Of a stretch of 64,000 bases of DNA, positions 39,624 to 48,935 are shown in pieces. Source of the DNA: Amycolatopsis sp. MtRt-6. Its GTDB lineage: Bacteria > Actinomycetota > Actinomycetes > Mycobacteriales > Pseudonocardiaceae. Position numbers and translations under genes: made by a program. The stretch covers positions 1 through 64,000 of the forward strand of contig NZ_JADWPD010000038.1 of the NCBI RefSeq assembly GCF_017308975.1, in the 5' to 3' direction. Position 1 is the first letter of the stretch, and each line of letters begins with the position of its first letter. A model generated the notes under the pieces. It was not told the DNA's origin. It searched no databases and saw nothing but the letters and a program-made list of their open reading frames with translations.

Positions 39624-40762
39624 CAGTGGCCGCCCCAGACGCGGTCGGCCGTCGAGACGATCAGCTCCAGCTTGCGCAGCTGGTCGTCCGCTGTCAGGTC
39701 GTTGCCTTCCTCGGTCGAGGAGAAGCCGCACTGCGGGGACAGGCAGAGCCGGTCGACGTCGACGTACCGCGACGCCTCCTCGATCCGCCGGACCAGGACG
39801 TCCGGGTCCTCCAGCTCCGGCCGCTTGGTCGTGACCAGGCCGAGCACCACCTTCTTGTCCTTCGGCACGAACCGCAGCGGCTCGAACCCGCCGGAGCGCT
39901 CGTCGTCGTACTCCAGGAAGAACCCGTCGACGGCGAGCTCGCCGAAGAGCGCCTCGGCGACGAACTCGTAGCTGCCCTCCGCGGCCCACGACGACCGGAA
40001 GTTGCCGCGGCACAGGTGGGTCGTCACCGTGAGGTCCTCGGGACGGCCTTCGAGCGCGGCGTTCATCGTCGCGATGTTGCGCAGGTGCTGGGTGTCCGGG
40101 TCGCCGCCCATCCGCGCGACGAGCTCCCGCTGCGCCGGGTCGTTCAGGTAGGCGAGGCTCGTGTCGTCGAGCTGCAGGTACCGGCAGCCGAGGTCGTGCA
40201 CCGCGGTGACCTGCTGCTGGTAGGCCGCGCTGAGGTCGGCGAAGAACTCCTCGAGGTCCGGGTAGACGCTCTCGCTGACCGCGGCCCGGCCACCGCGGTA
40301 GTAGACCATGCTCGGCGACGGGATGGTCAGCTTCGGCGTCACGCCCGGGTCCACATGGGACTGCAGGAACCGGAAGTGGTCGGCGAAGATCGGCTCGTCG
40401 AGCCGCACCTTGCCGTCGACCTGCAGCCCCGGCGGGCTGAACTCGAGGTCGCCCGCCAGGTTGTGGAACTTGACGTGCAGCCGCTGGTCGCTCTTCGAGA
40501 TGCCGCCGAGCGCGTAGATGAAGTCCATGTGCCACGAGCCGCGGCGGAACTCGCCGTCGGTCGCCGAGCTGAGCCCGGCCGCCCGCTGCATCTTGATCAC
40601 GTCGCGGATCGCGTCGTCCTCGACCGCGCGGAGCTGCTCCGCGCCGATCTCACCGCTTTCGTGCCGCCTTCGTGCGTCGCGCAGCACCGGGGGCCGCAGC
40701 AGGCTCCCCACGTGATCGGCGCGAAACGGCGGGCCCACCTGGGAAATGCCACCCGAAGTCAT
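39623..40762 (-). CDS. MetE-like (cobalamin-independent methionine synthase C-terminal domain) protein
   Basis: A 379-residue protein equal to the catalytic C-terminal half of MetE. The zinc ligands can be seen as His and Cys in THLCRGNFRSSW near residue 220 and Cys in SPQCGFSS near 345. FRADHVGSLLRP at the N-terminus and YLQLDDTSLAY are also typical. It lacks the MetE N-terminal half, as in short core-MetE/xylose-epimerase-like annotations. It starts the operon containing the IclR regulator and pobA. A role in methyl-group transfer during aromatic breakdown is an inference. The ATG at 40762 is chosen over upstream starts that lie too far before the conserved region. Confidence 0.82.
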   Translation of the reverse strand: MTSGGISQVGPPFRADHVGSLLRPPVLRDARRRHESGEIGAEQLRAVEDDAIRDVIKMQRAAGLSSATDGEFRRGSWHMDFIYALGGISKSDQRLHVKFHNLAGDLEFSPPGLQVDGKVRLDEPIFADHFRFLQSHVDPGVTPKLTIPSPSMVYYRGGRAAVSESVYPDLEEFFADLSAAYQQQVTAVHDLGCRYLQLDDTSLAYLNDPAQRELVARMGGDPDTQHLRNIATMNAALEGRPEDLTVTTHLCRGNFRSSWAAEGSYEFVAEALFGELAVDGFFLEYDDERSGGFEPLRFVPKDKKVVLGLVTTKRPELEDPDVLVRRIEEASRYVDVDRLCLSPQCGFSSTEEGNDLTADDQLRKLELIVSTADRVWGGH

Positions 40763-40844
40763 GCACCGATGGTCACACATTCCCGGCCGTTGCGCCGCCC
40801 CCCGAAACATGATCATCACGCCCGGGACTTGCTAACGTCCGCTC

Positions 40845-42176
40845 ATGACGGAATCCGCGGTCCACCCGGTCGACCGGGGCCTGCCCGCCGGGCGGCTCGC
40901 GCTGCTCGGCCTGCAGCACATGTCGATCATGTACGCCGGTTCGGTCGCGGTGCCGCTGATCGTCGGCAGCGCGCTCAAGCTCGACCCGGCGACGATCGGA
41001 CTGCTGGTCAACGCCGATCTGCTGGTCGCGGGCATCGCCACGCTCATCCAAGCGGTCGGCATCGGCAAGCTGCTCGGCATCCGGCTGCCGGTGGTGGCGG
41101 GCGCGACGTTCACCGTCGTCAACCCGATGATCCTCATCGCGTCCCAGTACGGGCTGCCCGCGGTCTACGGCGCGATGCTCGCCTCCGGCGTGTTCGGGCT
41201 GCTCATCGCGAAGCCGTTCGCGAAGCTGATCCGCTTCTTCCCGCCGCTGGTCACCGGGACGCTGCTGCTGGTCATCGGCGTCTCGCTGCTCGGCCCGGGC
41301 GCGGCGATGATCGCCGGCCACGACACGACGTCCCCGGACTACGCGGCCCCGTCGCACCTCGGGCTGGCGTTCGGCGTGCTCGCGCTGCTCGTGCTCTTCA
41401 CCCGCGTGCTGCGCGGGTTCGCCGGCCAGATCGGGCCGCTGCTCGCGCTGGCGATCGGGCTGGTCGTGGCGATCCCGATGGGCCTGGTGCACTGGGACGG
41501 CCTGCGCGCGGCCGGCTGGTTCGGGCTCGCGTCGCCGTTCCACTTCGGCGCGCCCACCTTCCCGATCGCGGCGGTCCTGTCGATGTGCGTGGTCATGCTG
41601 GTGACGTTCACCGAGTCGACCGCCGACATGATCGCCGTCGGCGAGATCACCGGGCGCCGGCCGACCGACGCCGACCTCGCGCGCGGCCTGGCCACCGACG
41701 GCGTCTCGGCCGTGCTCGGCGGGGTGATGAACTCTTTCCCCGACACGGCGTTCGCGCAGAACGTCGGCCTGGTGCGGATGACCGGCGTGCGCAGCCGCTG
41801 GGTCGTCGCGGTGACCGGCGGGATCCTGGTGCTGATGGGCCTGGTGCCGAAGATCGGCGCGTTCATCGCGGCCATCCCGGAACCGGTCATCGGCGGGGTC
41901 GCGGTGGTGATGTTCGCGATGGTGGCGGCCGTCGGCGTCCAGAACCTGAAGACGGTCGAGTTCTCCGGCAACCACAACACGTTCGTCGTCGCGGTGGCCC
42001 TCGGCGTCGGTCTGCTGCCGGCGTTCGCCCCGGACATCTTCAAGCACTTCCCGGCCTGGCTGCAGACGATCGGCGGCAGCTCGATCACAGTGACGGCGGT
42101 GCTCGCGTTCGTGCTGAACCTGCTGTTCAACCACCTCGGGCGGCGGCGCGAACCGGACCTGCTCACCAACAGATGA
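40845..42176 (+). CDS. NCS2-family purine/pyrimidine permease
   Basis: A 443-residue transporter with about 12-14 hydrophobic segments. The NCS2 signature is in AFAQNVGLVRMTGVRSRW near residue 305, and the QH motif in LGLQHMSIMYAGSVAVPL near 24. The preceding NSFPDTAFAQN is closest to the xanthine/uric acid branch. It probably carries out proton- or sodium-coupled nucleobase uptake. It is divergent from the MetE-like gene. Its end overlaps the convergent gene at 42163 by 14 bp. Confidence 0.9.
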   Translation: MTESAVHPVDRGLPAGRLALLGLQHMSIMYAGSVAVPLIVGSALKLDPATIGLLVNADLLVAGIATLIQAVGIGKLLGIRLPVVAGATFTVVNPMILIASQYGLPAVYGAMLASGVFGLLIAKPFAKLIRFFPPLVTGTLLLVIGVSLLGPGAAMIAGHDTTSPDYAAPSHLGLAFGVLALLVLFTRVLRGFAGQIGPLLALAIGLVVAIPMGLVHWDGLRAAGWFGLASPFHFGAPTFPIAAVLSMCVVMLVTFTESTADMIAVGEITGRRPTDADLARGLATDGVSAVLGGVMNSFPDTAFAQNVGLVRMTGVRSRWVVAVTGGILVLMGLVPKIGAFIAAIPEPVIGGVAVVMFAMVAAVGVQNLKTVEFSGNHNTFVVAVALGVGLLPAFAPDIFKHFPAWLQTIGGSSITVTAVLAFVLNLLFNHLGRRREPDLLTNR

Positions 42177-42702
42177 TCAAGAAGCACGACGTGCGCGGCG
42201 GGGCCGGCGGCGTCGACGGCGGCCGGCCGCTGGCCGACGGCGGGTTCCCCGGCGGCGTCGTCGTCGCGCTGCCCGTGCTCGAGGGGTCGGAACTGGACGA
42301 CGTCGCGGTCGGGTCCGCGGTTCCGGTGGCGGTGCTGTCGGCGGTGGTGGCCGGGTCACGGCCGGGCACCTCGGTGACGGTGCCGCGGTGCTCGTTCGAC
42401 GCCGTGACGACGTCGCCGCCGGTGCCGCCGCCGATCCCGCCGTCCGGCGGCGAGTCCGTGGCCTGGTCGGCGCCGCCCAGCCCGGTGGTGCGCTGCGGGA
42501 AGGGGATGACCTGGATCTGGTCGACCGGGGAAGCGTCCTGGCGCTCCTTGCCGCTGAAGGCGACCAGGGCGGCCGCGGCGCCGCAGCCCACGATGACGGC
42601 GAGCATCACCGCGACCACTCGCCAGCGCGACTGCCCCGGTTCCGCACGGTCGCCCCAGCCCTCGCGCACGAGCAGCTCGGCGACCGATACCTCGTCGTTC
42701 AC
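42163..42702 (-). CDS. Single-pass membrane protein with Ser/Thr/Pro-rich tail
   Basis: A 179-residue protein with a short cytoplasmic N-terminus (about 25 residues), one membrane helix (VVAVMLAVIVGCGAAAALVAF) and an extracytoplasmic low-complexity tail rich in Thr, Ser, Gly and Pro. The layout resembles anti-sigma or sensor stubs, but no known domain is seen. The start is GTG. It is divergent from the rhomboid-like gene. Confidence 0.65.
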   Translation of the reverse strand: MNDEVSVAELLVREGWGDRAEPGQSRWRVVAVMLAVIVGCGAAAALVAFSGKERQDASPVDQIQVIPFPQRTTGLGGADQATDSPPDGGIGGGTGGDVVTASNEHRGTVTEVPGRDPATTADSTATGTADPTATSSSSDPSSTGSATTTPPGNPPSASGRPPSTPPAPPRTSCFLIICW

Positions 42703-42871
42703 CCCGACAGACCTTCCCGAGACGCCGTTCGGCCGACATCGTGGCCGTATTCTTACCGTAAAAAGACCCCGAACGGGTGAAGTCGCGGCAAAAATTCGTC
42801 ACGTAACGCAAAGTCTGACGGTGAGTGACATCCACAGCGTTTTCTAAGCGCGCGCTCGTGATACTCCCAGC

Positions 42872-43585
42872 ATGACCACCGAAGCTCGATCCATGCTGCG
42901 GAGAGCCGATCGGCCGGTTGCCGTCGAGCGCCGCCCGCGGTCGTGGCTCCGGTACCTGCCCAACCCGAAGACGACGCCGTTCACCTTCGGCTACCTGGTC
43001 GTCCTGCTCGGCACGACGCTGGTGCTCGAGTTCGCCGACCCGGCGGTGACCGACCGGCTGCTCCAGCTGTCCAGCACGGACGCCCACAACCTGTGGCGGC
43101 GCCCGCTGGCCTCGCTGCTGACCAGCGCGATCTGGCTGCCCGGCGAAAGCTGGTTCGCCTACGCCGCGATCTTCGCCATCGCCGTCGCCCCGCTGGAACG
43201 CCGGTTCGGCGCCCGCCGCACGGCGCTGGTGTTCTTCGCCGGCCACGTGCTGGCCACGCTCGCCACCGAGCTGCCGGTGATGGCCCTGATCAGCGCGCAC
43301 GTGCTGCCGAACTCGGCCGGGCACTGGCTCGACATCGGGGTCAGCTACGGCTTCTTCACCACCGCCGGCGCGCTGGTGTTCCTGCTGCACGGCCGCGCGC
43401 GCCTGCTCGCGCTGGCCGCGATGGAGGTGTTCATCGCGGTGATCTGGCTGAGCGACGCCCCGGCGAACCTCGACTCGATCGTCACGCTGCTCGGCCACGC
43501 GTTCGCCGCGCACTTCGGGCTGCTCGTCTGCGGGCCGTGGTTGCGCGCGAGCATCCGCAGGCCGGAACCGGATTCCGCCGGGTAG
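42872..43585 (+). CDS. Rhomboid-like membrane protein
   Basis: A 237-residue protein with about six hydrophobic segments and rhomboid-type landmarks: an L1-like WRRPLASLLTSAIWLPG, GHVLATLATE, GVSYGFFTTAGAL (a GxSxG-like segment in place of GASG), and LLGHAFAAHFGLL with a His at the expected site. Ser and His are both present, so protease activity is possible. The tyrosine after the serine is unusual. It is divergent from the single-pass membrane protein. Confidence 0.72.
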   Translation: MTTEARSMLRRADRPVAVERRPRSWLRYLPNPKTTPFTFGYLVVLLGTTLVLEFADPAVTDRLLQLSSTDAHNLWRRPLASLLTSAIWLPGESWFAYAAIFAIAVAPLERRFGARRTALVFFAGHVLATLATELPVMALISAHVLPNSAGHWLDIGVSYGFFTTAGALVFLLHGRARLLALAAMEVFIAVIWLSDAPANLDSIVTLLGHAFAAHFGLLVCGPWLRASIRRPEPDSAG

Positions 43586-43650
43586 GCAGGCGCCGGAGTC
43601 GGTGGTGTAATCGACGGGCCACACGCCGACTTCACGGGGGACGGACGCAC

Positions 43651-45972
43651 ATGCAGGCCGACTCGCTCGCCGAACTGGTGGAGCTGAGTTCGGACGCTAT
43701 CTGCGTGCACGAGCACGGCGTGCTCACCTACGCCAACCGCGCGGCCCTCGAGACGTTCGCCGCGCGCTCCGCCGACGAGGTCGTCGGCCGCCGCTTCACC
43801 GACTTCGTCGCCGAGGACGCGCGCGCCGCGCTGATCGAGAAGCTCGCCCGGCTGACGGAACGGGGGCAGGCGAGCGAGCCCGTCGAAGCGCTGATGTCCC
43901 GGTTGGACGGCAGCAAGTTCGCCGTCGAGACGGTCCTGGTGCGCCTCGGCGAGGCCGCGTACCAGGTCGTCATGCGGGACATCACGGCGAAGAAGGCGGC
44001 CGCCGACGCCCTCCGCTACCAGGCCGCGCTCGTGTCGCACGTCAGCGACGCGCTGATCGCGACCACCGGCGAAGGCGTCGTGACCAGCTGGAACCCGGCC
44101 GCCGAGGCGGTGTACGGGTGGACCGCGGCCGAGGCTGTCGGGCGCCGCGCGAGCGAACTCGTCGGCGCCCCGCTCGACCTGCCTGCCATCCGGCGCGGCG
44201 GCGGCGTCGCGGAAGCGGTGCACCGGCGGCGTGACGGTGCTCCCCTGGCCGTCCGCGTCTCGGCCGCCGAGATGAACGACGGGTACGTGCTCGTCTGCGC
44301 CGACGAAACCGCGCGGCGGCGGGCCGAGCAGAACTACCGCACGGTCGTCGCGTCCCTCGACGAAGGCGTCCTCGTGATGGGCGCGGGCGGGCTGATCGAA
44401 GCGGCGAACCCGGCGGCGTGCCGCATCCTCGGCGTCACCGAAGCCGAGGTGATCGGCGTCCCGTGCCACACGTTGACGCTGTTCACCGAGTCCGGGCAGT
44501 GGATCCCGCCGGACGAGATGCCGTCGGTGCGGACCCGGCGGACCGGGGTGACGCACAACGGCCTGGTCGTCCGCCTGCGCCGGCCGGACGGCCGCGACGT
44601 CTGGGTGTCGCTGACCTCGCGGCTGCTCAACCCGGACGACCCGGCGGCGATGGCCGTGGTCACGTCGTTCACCGACATCACCGAGACCCGCGCGATCAGC
44701 GCGCAGCTCGCGCACGACGCCACCCACGACCCGCTGACCCGGCTGGCGAACCGGACCCTGGTGCTCGGCAGGCTCGACGTCCGCGAGCGCGGCGCGGTCA
44801 CCGTGCTGTTCCTCGACCTGGACAAGTTCAAGGTCATCAACGACTCGCTCGGGCACTCGGTCGGCGACCAGGTGCTGCGGATCGTCGGGGAACGCCTGCG
44901 CCGCAGCTCGGGCCGCGACGACCTGGTCGGCAGGCTCGGCGGCGACGAGTTCGTCGTCGTCACCGCCGAGGTCACCGACCCGGCCGAGGTCCGCGCGCTG
45001 GCCGAGCACCTGCGGGCCGCACTGGCCGAGCCGATCGGCGTGCTCGGCAGGCAGCTGCACCTCGACGCCAGCATCGGCGTCGTGCTCGTCGGCCGCGACG
45101 ACCGCCGCAGCGCGGAAGACCTGCTGCGTGACGCGGATGTCGCGATGTACCAGGCGAAAACGCTCGGCCGCGGCCGGCACCACTTCTTCGACGTCGGCCT
45201 GCGCGAGCGGATGCAGCGGCGGCTGCGGATGGAGCAGGACCTGCGCGACGCGGTCCACGACGGCCAGCTCTGGCCGGCCTACCAGCCGGTCGTCGACCTG
45301 CGGACGGGCAAGATGGTCGCGGTCGAGGCGCTGCTGCGGTGGACGCACCCCCGGCACGGCGCGATCTCGCCCGCGGAGTTCATCCCGCTGGCCGAGGAGA
45401 GCGACCTGATCAACGTGATCGGCAAGGAGATGCTGCGCGCGACGACCCGCGAGCTCGCCGCGCGGCGGCTGCACCAGGGTCTGGACCTGACGCTGAAGGT
45501 GAACTTGTCGACGCGCCAGCTCGACGACCCGCACCTGGTGCCCGCGGTCCAGGACGCGCTGGCGTGCACCGGGCTGCCGGCCGGCGCGTTGTGCCTGGAG
45601 GTCACCGAAAGCGCGTTGATGCGTGACGAGGAAGCGGCCGCCGAAGTGCTGGCGTCCCTGCGGTCACTGGGTGTGCTGCTGGCGATCGACGACTTCGGCA
45701 CCGGGTATTCGTCGCTCGCGCAGCTGCGCCGGCTGACGCTGGACACGCTCAAGATCGACCGCTCGTTCATCACCGGGATCGCCGAGTCGCGGGACGCGGA
45801 GGCGATCGTCACGAGCATCATCGCGATGGCCCACGCGGTGGACCTGACGGTGATCGCCGAAGGCGTCGAGTCGGCGGAGCAGCTCGAACTGCTCCGCCGG
45901 CTCGGCTGCGACCAGGCGCAGGGCTACCACCTCGGCCACCCGGTGCCGGCGGCCGAGCTGTTCGGTCAGTAG
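43651..45972 (+). CDS. PAS-GGDEF-EAL c-di-GMP signalling protein
   Basis: A 773-residue cytoplasmic protein. Three PAS-type domains occupy about residues 1-345 (VELSSDAICVHEHGVLTYAN; LIATTGEGVVTSWNPAAEAV; VVASLDEGVLVMGAGGLIEA). A diguanylate cyclase domain with an intact GGDEF (GRLGGDEFVVVTA) is at about 355-520. A phosphodiesterase domain with VEALLRW and AIDDFGTGYSSLAQL fills the rest. Both catalytic motifs look intact, so it may make or degrade c-di-GMP according to the PAS signal. It stands alone. Its end overlaps the convergent nat gene by 7 bp. Confidence 0.93.
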   Translation: MQADSLAELVELSSDAICVHEHGVLTYANRAALETFAARSADEVVGRRFTDFVAEDARAALIEKLARLTERGQASEPVEALMSRLDGSKFAVETVLVRLGEAAYQVVMRDITAKKAAADALRYQAALVSHVSDALIATTGEGVVTSWNPAAEAVYGWTAAEAVGRRASELVGAPLDLPAIRRGGGVAEAVHRRRDGAPLAVRVSAAEMNDGYVLVCADETARRRAEQNYRTVVASLDEGVLVMGAGGLIEAANPAACRILGVTEAEVIGVPCHTLTLFTESGQWIPPDEMPSVRTRRTGVTHNGLVVRLRRPDGRDVWVSLTSRLLNPDDPAAMAVVTSFTDITETRAISAQLAHDATHDPLTRLANRTLVLGRLDVRERGAVTVLFLDLDKFKVINDSLGHSVGDQVLRIVGERLRRSSGRDDLVGRLGGDEFVVVTAEVTDPAEVRALAEHLRAALAEPIGVLGRQLHLDASIGVVLVGRDDRRSAEDLLRDADVAMYQAKTLGRGRHHFFDVGLRERMQRRLRMEQDLRDAVHDGQLWPAYQPVVDLRTGKMVAVEALLRWTHPRHGAISPAEFIPLAEESDLINVIGKEMLRATTRELAARRLHQGLDLTLKVNLSTRQLDDPHLVPAVQDALACTGLPAGALCLEVTESALMRDEEAAAEVLASLRSLGVLLAIDDFGTGYSSLAQLRRLTLDTLKIDRSFITGIAESRDAEAIVTSIIAMAHAVDLTVIAEGVESAEQLELLRRLGCDQAQGYHLGHPVPAAELFGQ

Positions 45973-46757
45973 ACCTGCTTCAGCCGCTCCAGTTCGTCCG
46001 CCGTCAGCTCGACGCCGAGGTCTTTGAGGGTGGCGTCGAGCTCGTCGGGGGCGATGGTGGTGGTTTCGCTGCCGCCGTCGGGTTTTTCGACGGTGAGTTC
46101 CCGGCCGAGGAGCTTGCGGCTAACGCCGGGTTCGACCCGCATGATCACGAGCCGTCCGGTGAACGGCGAGTTCGGGTGCGTCGACGTGTAGTGGTGGTAG
46201 ACCTCGTAGTCGATGGGGTGCATCCCGTTGAGCCGGAACTCGAGGATGTCCTCATCACCCTTCTGCAGCGTCCACCAGCCGTTGGTTTCCTTGATGCGGT
46301 GCGGCCACCCGGCCTGGTCGACCTCCTGGCCGTCGACGAGCGGCATGGGGTCGAGGATCCCGGCCCCGAACCCGACGTCGGCGAGGAACTGTTTGCCGTC
46401 GACGTCGACGACGAGCGTCATGTGCGTGTAGGGCCCGGGCCGCCGCGGTTGCACGCGCGCGGAAAGCCGGTGCACGGTGTAGCCGAGCTGTTCGAGAACG
46501 GCGGCGAAGAGGCCACTGTGTTCGTAGCAGTAGCCGCCCCGCCGCCGTCCGACGAGTTTCGCGCTCACGACGTCAAGCGAAATCCCTTGGTGCTGCCCGA
46601 GAACGACGTCGACGTTCTCGAACGGGATGGCCCCGACGTGCGCCCGCATGAGTTCGGTGAGCGCGCCTTCGGACGGCGCCCGCCGCGGTTGCCCGACGCG
46701 GGCGAGGTAGGCGTCGAGATCGACGGCGCCGATCCCCCATTCTCCTTCGGTCGTCAT
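45966..46757 (-). CDS. nat: Arylamine N-acetyltransferase
   Basis: A 263-residue NAT. The catalytic triad is visible: Cys77 in RRRGGYCYEH, His112 in YTHMTLVV, and Asp127 in LADVGFGAG. It transfers acetyl or another acyl group from CoA to arylamines or hydrazines; in actinobacteria related enzymes also close amide bonds in ansamycins. No polyketide genes are nearby, so a general detoxification or metabolic role is likelier. YciI follows on the same strand of DNA upstream, 33 bp away. Confidence 0.92.
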   Translation of the reverse strand: MTTEGEWGIGAVDLDAYLARVGQPRRAPSEGALTELMRAHVGAIPFENVDVVLGQHQGISLDVVSAKLVGRRRGGYCYEHSGLFAAVLEQLGYTVHRLSARVQPRRPGPYTHMTLVVDVDGKQFLADVGFGAGILDPMPLVDGQEVDQAGWPHRIKETNGWWTLQKGDEDILEFRLNGMHPIDYEVYHHYTSTHPNSPFTGRLVIMRVEPGVSRKLLGRELTVEKPDGGSETTTIAPDELDATLKDLGVELTADELERLKQVY

Positions 46758-46790
46758 GGATCCATGATGAACCCTCGACCTTACTGGAGG

Positions 46791-47141
46791 TCAACCTTCG
46801 TGGATGACCTGCCGCACCTCGACGGCGGTGTACTGGGCGTCGGGGATCTTGGCGGCCAGCTCGACGGCGCGGGCTTCGCTTTCGACGTCGACGACGTAGT
46901 AGCCGCAGAGGAAGGCCTCGGAGTCGACGAAGCCACCGTTCTTCGTCTGCACGACACCGTCCTTGACCTGGACGGTCTTGGTTTCGGTGGGTTCGGCGAG
47001 CGCCTTGGTCTCGACCATCTCACCGGACTCGGTGATGAGCTTGGTGAAGGCACCGTGCCCTTCGTAGACGGCGGTCTTCTGGTCGTCGCCGAGGGTGGCC
47101 CAGACGGTGGGGTTCATGTGGAGGGTAAGGAGGTAACGCAT
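46791..47141 (-). CDS. YciI-family protein
   Basis: A 116-residue YCII/DGPF-domain protein, a ferredoxin-like fold of unclear role. MRYLLTLHMNP, FTKLITESGEMVETKALAEP and GYYVVDVESEARAVELAAKIP are typical. Family members often accompany ECF sigma factors, but none is adjacent here. It is probably in one unit with nat, 33 bp downstream. Confidence 0.85.
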   Translation of the reverse strand: MRYLLTLHMNPTVWATLGDDQKTAVYEGHGAFTKLITESGEMVETKALAEPTETKTVQVKDGVVQTKNGGFVDSEAFLCGYYVVDVESEARAVELAAKIPDAQYTAVEVRQVIHEG

Positions 47142-47721
47142 GGTGGACTCCCCGTGTCGGGTGGCAGCCCCGGGTGGGCGGCCGTTCACCGGTGGGTCGA
47201 GGCGGGCGCCGCGGACCGGACACGGGTCCCGCCGGTTCACTCGTTCGGCCTAGTCGGCGGCGATCGTCGTCAGGAAACGCACTTCCAGCGCACCGGCATC
47301 TTTCGGTGATCGAACCGGCGCCCACGTCGGTGGCGCCGGCCGGCACCGGAGGCCGAGCCGATGATCCGCTGACCGCGGATGTCCGCACCCCGGAAATCGT
47401 CTCGCCGGGCGACTTGGCGAGGGTCCGCCGGGTTCCGTCCGGGACCCAGACGTAGCCGTAGGAGTCCGTCCCAATCACACCGAACATCGCCACGCTGCCG
47501 TCGGGGACCGATTTGCGGGTCGACCGGGAAGAAGCCGTCCGGCATCGGGAGGACGACCGGCGGGTCCGCCTGGTGCCCGGCCTGCGAAAGTGGTGTTCCC
47601 ATCGGTCTCGTCCACTCCGGCGGTCGTCATACCCGCAGGCAGCGCGAGCGGTTCGGCGACATCCCAGTAGGACGCCCTAGCCCAACCTTGCGACGAGAGG
47701 AACCAAACCCAGTGGAGACAC
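47142..47721. other. Gene-free stretch before the tRNA terminator
   Basis: About 580 bp with no supported gene. On the minus strand near 47400-47600, two short frames carry protein-like phrases (ADPPVVLPMPDGFFPVDPQ, then IGTDSYGYVWVPDG) in different frames. This may be a frameshifted remnant, but I could not assign it. Nothing else is visible. Confidence 0.45.
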
Positions 47722-47759
47722 GAAAAACCCCTGCTCCGCGAGATTCCGCAGAGCAGGGG
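47722..47759 (-). terminator. Intrinsic terminator of the tRNA operon
   Basis: On the minus strand CCCCTGCTC (complement of 47759-47751) pairs with GAGCAGGGG (complement of 47736-47728) around a 14-nt loop. A GTTTTTC tract follows at 47727-47722. It lies 7 bp after tRNA-Phe. This is a textbook rho-independent terminator. Confidence 0.92.
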
Positions 47760-47766
47760 CTGAAAG

Positions 47767-47840
47767 TGGCCAGGGCCGGGGTCGAACCGGCGACCTTCCG
47801 CTTTTCAGGCGGACGCTCGTACCAACTGAGCTACCTGGCC
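47767..47840 (-). tRNA. tRNA-Phe (GAA)
   Basis: The acceptor GGCCAGG pairs with CCTGGCC, and the discriminator is A. The anticodon arm is TCCGC-CTGAAAA-GCGGA, giving anticodon GAA. The T arm contains GGTTCGACCCC. CCA is not encoded. It is the last of three tRNAs. Confidence 0.96.
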
Positions 47841-47871
47841 GGGAACGCCGGCAAGGAGCCGAACGATCTTG

Positions 47872-47945
47872 CGACCCTGACGGGACTCGAACCCGCGACC
47901 TTCGCCGTGACAGGGCGACGCGCTAACCAACTGCGCCACAGGGCC
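47872..47945 (-). tRNA. tRNA-Asp (GTC)
   Basis: The acceptor GGCCCTG pairs with CAGGGTC (one G-U), and the discriminator is G. The anticodon arm is TCGCC-CTGTCAC-GGCGA, anticodon GTC. The T arm contains GGTTCGAGTCC. It is the middle gene of the cluster. Confidence 0.96.
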
Positions 47946-47967
47946 TTGCATTTACTACTGTACTGCG

Positions 47968-48040
47968 TACTCCCAACGGGATTCGAACCCGCGTTGCCGC
48001 CTTGAAAGGGCGGAGTCCTAGGCCGCTGAACGATGGGAGC
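47968..48040 (-). tRNA. tRNA-Glu (TTC)
   Basis: The acceptor GCTCCCA pairs with TGGGAGT, and the discriminator is A. The anticodon arm is CCGCC-CTTTCAA-GGCGG, anticodon TTC. It is the first gene of the Glu-Asp-Phe operon, a common actinobacterial order. A TATGCT -10-like hexamer lies about 55 bp upstream, near 48101. Confidence 0.96.
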
Positions 48041-48140
48041 CCGGTCGGCTTTCGGGTGACCGACCGACCGCGCTCTCAGGTTCCCCTGGGAGCGATTACA
48101 AGCATAGGGCACGCCACCACCCGTTTGCACAGGGGGTTCC

Positions 48141-48935
48141 TTAAGCCGTTGGCGAGGCTGGGACCTGCGCAAACGCCGCCAGTTCCGCCAGCCGCCGATC
48201 AAGCTCGGCTCGCTGCGTCTCCGTCAGCGCCGACGCCAGCAGTTCGCCGATCCGGTCGTCGGTGAGGGCTTCGGCGCGCTGCCACCGGTCGCGCAGGTCC
48301 GGCTTGCGCTCCGCCGCCGCGATCAGCTCGTCGGCCGCGTCCTCGGGCCACGCCGTGCGCAGCAGGCGCGCGCGGCCACCTTCCGGGTCCGCGATCACCG
48401 CCTCCGGCACGGACAGCCCCAGCGCCCGCAGGGCCGCGAAGTGGAGGCCGCCGCGCAGCTCGCGGAAGACCATCAGCGCGAAGCCGAGGCGCTCGACGTC
48501 CCCCTCGGGACGCTCGGCGTTCTTCCAGCCCGCGAAGAGCGCGAGCCCGCTCGCGTCCGCGGCGTCCACGACGTGGAACAGCAGCTCCGCCAAGCGGCCG
48601 GGCTCCGATACGGCCGAAAGGCTGACACGCGACCACCGAGCCGATGACTCCGCGTAGGCACGGACGGCGGCGGGTGCGTCGAGCGCCGCCGTCGCCGGCG
48701 GCAGGACGAAGTCGAACAGCCAGTGCGGGAAGATGCCGAACAGCTCCGCGGCCACCTTCGGCGGGACGTCGCCGAGCACCGCCGAGCGCCCCCGCACGTA
48801 CAGCGAGCGCGGCGGCAACCCGACCTCCGCCTCGACCGCGGCCAGCTCCGGTGACGTCATGAACTTCCCGCCCAGCACCTGCACCACCGGCCTGATCCGG
48901 TTCGCCAGGCCCGCCACACCCTCGATGGTCGCCAC
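48141..48935 (-). CDS. SCO6745-family protein
   Basis: A 264-residue, mostly helical protein of the actinobacterial SCO6745 family, of unknown function. Typical segments are RIRPVVQVLGGKFMTSPEL, YVRGRSAVLGDVPPKVAAELFGIFPHWL, and LRGGLHFAALRALGLSVPEA. The GTG at 48935 has AAAGGGG upstream. It sits 100 bp past the start of the tRNA operon. Confidence 0.78.
   Translation of the reverse strand: MATIEGVAGLANRIRPVVQVLGGKFMTSPELAAVEAEVGLPPRSLYVRGRSAVLGDVPPKVAAELFGIFPHWLFDFVLPPATAALDAPAAVRAYAESSARWSRVSLSAVSEPGRLAELLFHVVDAADASGLALFAGWKNAERPEGDVERLGFALMVFRELRGGLHFAALRALGLSVPEAVIADPEGGRARLLRTAWPEDAADELIAAAERKPDLRDRWQRAEALTDDRIGELLASALTETQRAELDRRLAELAAFAQVPASPTA

Noticed and set aside
39626..42847. Long plus-strand open frame across the MetE-like gene and the NCS2 permease
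   Set aside because: It is out of frame with the clear permease and antisense to the MetE-like gene. Long open frames are expected by chance at this GC content.
47020..47602. Gene on the minus strand upstream of yciI
   Set aside because: Two short protein-like phrases lie in different frames and the remainder is Arg/Pro noise. At most it is a remnant, and it overlaps the real YciI start.
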